From an uncultured Acidimicrobiaceae bacterium (lineage in GTDB: Bacteria; Actinomycetota; Acidimicrobiia; Acidimicrobiales; Ilumatobacteraceae): a stretch of DNA of 8,193 bases. The notes under the pieces are model-generated. The model saw nothing but the letters and a program-made list of their open reading frames with translations, did no database searches and was not told the DNA's origin. Position numbers and translations under genes: made by a program. This document shows, piece after piece, positions 6,422 through 8,193 of the stretch. The first letter of the stretch is position 1, and each line of letters begins with the position of its first letter. The stretch is taken from positions 1 through 8,193 of the forward strand of contig CAIVDG010000132.1 of assembly GCA_903904615.1 (NCBI GenBank). Reading direction: 5' to 3'.

Positions 6422-6472
6422 ACAGGTCGCTGTCTCCTGTAAGCGAAACATCATCACACGCACAGAACAGGA
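6422..6472 (+). promoter_or_regulatory. Putative expression platform: anti-SD / anti-anti-SD switch for metX
   Basis: TCCTGT (6435-6440) is perfectly complementary to ACAGGA (6467-6472), the Shine-Dalgarno region of metX. It is also complementary over five bases to ACAGG (6422-6426), directly after the last aptamer hairpin. The two helices are mutually exclusive, so this can act as a translational on/off switch. A further helix TCGCT (6427-6431) with AGCGA (6442-6446) overlaps both. No hairpin is followed by a U-run, which argues against transcription termination. The pairing is seen; the switching direction is inferred. Confidence 0.55.
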
Positions 6473-6478
6473 AGAACA

Positions 6479-7666
6479 ATGGTTGCTCAGTTTCGACACA
6501 ACTCGTTGCCGTACCCTGCCTCCGGTGCGTGGATGTCTGGTGATCCAGTGGGTCACCGCCAGTTCTACACATTCGCTGAAGAACGTCCGTTTTCGTTAGA
6601 AGGCGGCGCATCGCTGTCGAATGTGACTGTTGCCTATGAAACGTGGGGCACTCTCAACAGTGATGCTTCGAATGCAATCTTGGTGTGTCACGCATGGACA
6701 GGTGACAGCCACGTCACAGGGCCAGCATCTGAAGGCCACCCCACTCCTGGTTGGTGGGAAGGCGTAGTCGGCCGAGGCCACGCAGTAGACACAGAAAAGT
6801 ATTTCGTGGTGTGCGCAAATGTGTTGGGTGGCTGTCAGGGCTCAACAGGTCCAGCATCGCTGCACCCAGACGATGGAAAGCCCTATGGCCTTCGTTTTCC
6901 TGTTGTCACTATTCGAGACATGGTGCGCGCACAAGCGTCGCTTGCCGATGCGTTGGGTATTCGTTCGTGGCGCGCAGTCATCGGCGGTTCCATGGGTGGA
7001 ATGCAAGCACTTGAATGGGCAATTATGTTCCCTAATCGGGTTCGTGCACTTGCAGCCATCGCTACATCGGCAGCTGCATCGGCTCAGCAAATTGCGTGGA
7101 GCTCTATTGGTCGCCGCGCGTTGCTCATGGATCCCGGTTATAACGACGGCGACTATTACAACGCCGCTCCCGATGCGGGTCCGTGGTACGGGCTGGCCAT
7201 TGCGCGCATGGTTGCGCAAGTGACATTTCGGACCGACACTCGCTTCACCGAAAAATTTGGACGACAACTCAGCGATAGCAATTTGGATGCACATGGCATT
7301 GACTTGTTTTCTCGTTTCAGTGTCGAGGGGTATCTCGACCATCACGGAGACAAGTTGGTCCGCCGATTCGACGCAAACAGTTATCTCTACATCGGCAAAG
7401 CCATGGATCTTCACGACATTGGTCGATCCCGCGGTGGGGTAGATCAAGCACTGGCACGAATTACTGCCCCCACGCTCACTCTCAGCATCGACTCGGACAT
7501 CTTGTACCCGCCGTATCAACAAGAGTTCATCCATCAGCACTTGCGCAGTAAAGACCCTCGTACTCGTCACGCCACAATTCAAAGCGGCGAGGGCCACGAT
7601 GGATTCTTGGTGGAAACCGCCCCCGTCAGCCTTCAGTTATCGCAGTTTTTGGCCGATACCGAGTAG
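6479..7666 (+). CDS. metX: Homoserine O-acetyltransferase (MetX)
   Basis: MetX is an alpha/beta-hydrolase-fold enzyme that transfers an acyl group from acyl-CoA to L-homoserine, the first committed step of methionine synthesis in the cytoplasm. Seen in the 395-aa product: VAYETWGTLN (51-60); CHAWTGDSH (70-78); NVLGGCQGSTGPAS (114-127); nucleophile elbow GGSMGGMQALEW (169-180) with Ser171; the Asp region SIDSDILYPPYQQ (336-348), in which Asp340 is the likely triad acid; and the catalytic His373 in EGHDGFL. Length and all triad motifs are normal. The ATG at 6479 follows ACAGGAAG with suitable spacing. Expression is likely controlled by the SAM riboswitch just upstream. No metY or other methionine gene is adjacent, so the gene stands alone in its pathway here. 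Acetyl versus succinyl specificity cannot be told from the family name alone; acetyl is the default. Confidence 0.96.
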   Translation: MVAQFRHNSLPYPASGAWMSGDPVGHRQFYTFAEERPFSLEGGASLSNVTVAYETWGTLNSDASNAILVCHAWTGDSHVTGPASEGHPTPGWWEGVVGRGHAVDTEKYFVVCANVLGGCQGSTGPASLHPDDGKPYGLRFPVVTIRDMVRAQASLADALGIRSWRAVIGGSMGGMQALEWAIMFPNRVRALAAIATSAAASAQQIAWSSIGRRALLMDPGYNDGDYYNAAPDAGPWYGLAIARMVAQVTFRTDTRFTEKFGRQLSDSNLDAHGIDLFSRFSVEGYLDHHGDKLVRRFDANSYLYIGKAMDLHDIGRSRGGVDQALARITAPTLTLSIDSDILYPPYQQEFIHQHLRSKDPRTRHATIQSGEGHDGFLVETAPVSLQLSQFLADTE

Positions 7667-7705
7667 CCCGTCGTACGGGTGCTTGGCGTGAGAGACTAGG
7701 AGCCC

Positions 7706-8101
7706 ATGGAATTGTCGGTTGTTGCGTCCAGCGTGTCGGTGAACTTTCTTGGCATTGGTCTCATTGTGCTTGGTCTGGTGTTGCTTGTTGTCACCCTTGG
7801 CTTTTGGCGTGCCGCCGTGGAAGACCCTGAAGTGCTCGCTCCGTTAGAGGTGATGGCCGACCGTTCGTATGCGCGCGCCGACGATACGAAACGCTTGGCA
7901 CTACTGAATCAAGTTCGCCCAGAGGGGGCCGAACCAGTTGTTCATCATGCGGCGCCACCTGTTCTTGCTCGTGAACCTCTGTCTGAACCCGAGCGTCCAT
8001 TCGATGACCCATACGACCACTCTGATGATGCAGTCGACATTTTGCCCTCTGCACCACTCATCATTGACCCATTGTTGAATCAGCGACAGGAGAACCAGTA
8101 A
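7706..8101 (+). CDS. Single-pass membrane protein of unknown function (131 aa)
   Basis: I do not recognise a named family. Seen: a short N-terminus, one clear membrane helix rich in Leu/Val/Gly at about residues 13-34 (FLGIGLIVLGLVLLVVTLGFW), then a cytoplasmic-looking section DPEVLAPLEVMADRSYARAD (40-59), and a disordered Pro/Asp/Glu/His-rich tail with RPFDDPYDHSDD (97-108) ending LIIDPLLNQRQENQ. The arginine after the helix and the acidic tail suggest the C-terminus is inside the cell. There is no lipobox or signal-cleavage site. The part from FWR to about residue 65 looks like the conserved core. AGGAG lies three bases before the ATG at 7706. The TAA overlaps the next ATG by one base (TAATG), so the pair is probably co-translated. 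It lies 39 bp after metX, with no convincing terminator between. Confidence 0.8.
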   Translation: MELSVVASSVSVNFLGIGLIVLGLVLLVVTLGFWRAAVEDPEVLAPLEVMADRSYARADDTKRLALLNQVRPEGAEPVVHHAAPPVLAREPLSEPERPFDDPYDHSDDAVDILPSAPLIIDPLLNQRQENQ

Positions 8102-8193
8102 TGGCCACATTTGATCCGCAAGAAATGATTGCTCGGTTTCGTGACAGAGCAGCTGCAGTGCGCAAGCGTCCACTTCCACCCGTAGCTGGTGAA
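8101..8193 (+). CDS. N-terminus of an unknown protein (3' end outside window)
   Basis: The open frame starts at ATG 8101, sharing its A with the preceding TAA, and stays open for all 31 codons to the window edge. AGGAG (8088-8092) with an 8-base spacer is an excellent ribosome binding site. The visible protein starts MATFDPQEMIARFRDRAAAV and continues RKRPLPPVAGE: an amphipathic, basic first helix and then a proline-rich turn. No membrane segment or signal peptide is seen. The family cannot be named from this fragment. It probably works with, or is at least expressed with, the upstream membrane protein. Confidence 0.75.
   Translation, partial: MATFDPQEMIARFRDRAAAVRKRPLPPVAGE

Noticed and set aside
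6842..7597. A 251-codon minus-strand open frame inside metX
   Set aside because: It lies wholly antisense to a fully conserved metX and is Cys/Arg/Thr-rich with no recognisable fold, so it is a shadow of the real gene's codon bias.
7666..7680. Small hairpin CCCGT-CGT-ACGGG after the metX stop as an intrinsic terminator
   Set aside because: The stem is only five to six base pairs and is followed by GCTTGGCG, with no run of T. It may be chance; readthrough into the next gene is as likely.

Overview
The window looks like a chromosomal segment of a free-living, moderate-GC actinobacterium, most plausibly of the Acidimicrobiia/Ilumatobacter type. This is an inference from gene content and style, not a database match. 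The signs are a FadD19-like acyl-CoA synthetase, an APH-fold phosphotransferase of the kind common in lipid-degrading actinobacteria, a SURF1 with the actinobacterial-style N-terminus, a SAM-riboswitch-controlled metX, GTG starts and very tight packing. I see no insertion sequences, CRISPR, tRNA or rRNA genes, or phage genes.

Layout. (1) Positions 1-1643, + strand: the C-terminal part of a GMC-family flavin oxidoreductase overlaps a metallo-beta-lactamase-fold hydrolase by ATGA. Both have non-canonical active-site motifs. (2) 1609-2349, - strand: a SURF1-family cytochrome oxidase assembly protein, overlapping the hydrolase tail-to-tail by 35 bp. (3) 2382-3449, + strand: an aminoglycoside-phosphotransferase-fold kinase whose start lies 32 bp from the SURF1 start. 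(4) 3438-3677, - strand: a small 79-aa unknown protein, overlapping the kinase end by 12 bp, with a candidate promoter upstream. (5) 3836-6282, + strand: an acyl-CoA synthetase translationally coupled (GTGA) to an isocitrate lyase/PEP mutase-superfamily enzyme. (6) 6283-6478: a leader holding a candidate promoter, a SAM-I/IV-type riboswitch aptamer and a likely anti-Shine-Dalgarno expression platform. (7) 6479-7666: metX, homoserine O-acyltransferase. (8) 7706-8193: a single-pass membrane protein of unknown function joined by TAATG to another unknown protein that runs off the window.

How the parts may work together. The synthetase would activate a carboxylic acid (fatty, branched or sterol side chain) to its CoA ester. 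The coupled lyase-fold enzyme could handle a C3/C4 dicarboxylate downstream, possibly a 2-methylisocitrate-like product of propionyl-CoA. The upstream GMC enzyme, hydrolase and kinase fit a general catabolic neighbourhood, but nothing here fixes their substrates. The metX leader is a separate regulatory unit: high SAM should shut off the first committed step of methionine synthesis, probably at translation because no U-tract follows the hairpins.

No clearly new multi-gene system is visible. The best leads are the riboswitch expression platform, the HxNxDH hydrolase paired with an atypical GMC oxidoreductase, and the synthetase-lyase pair.
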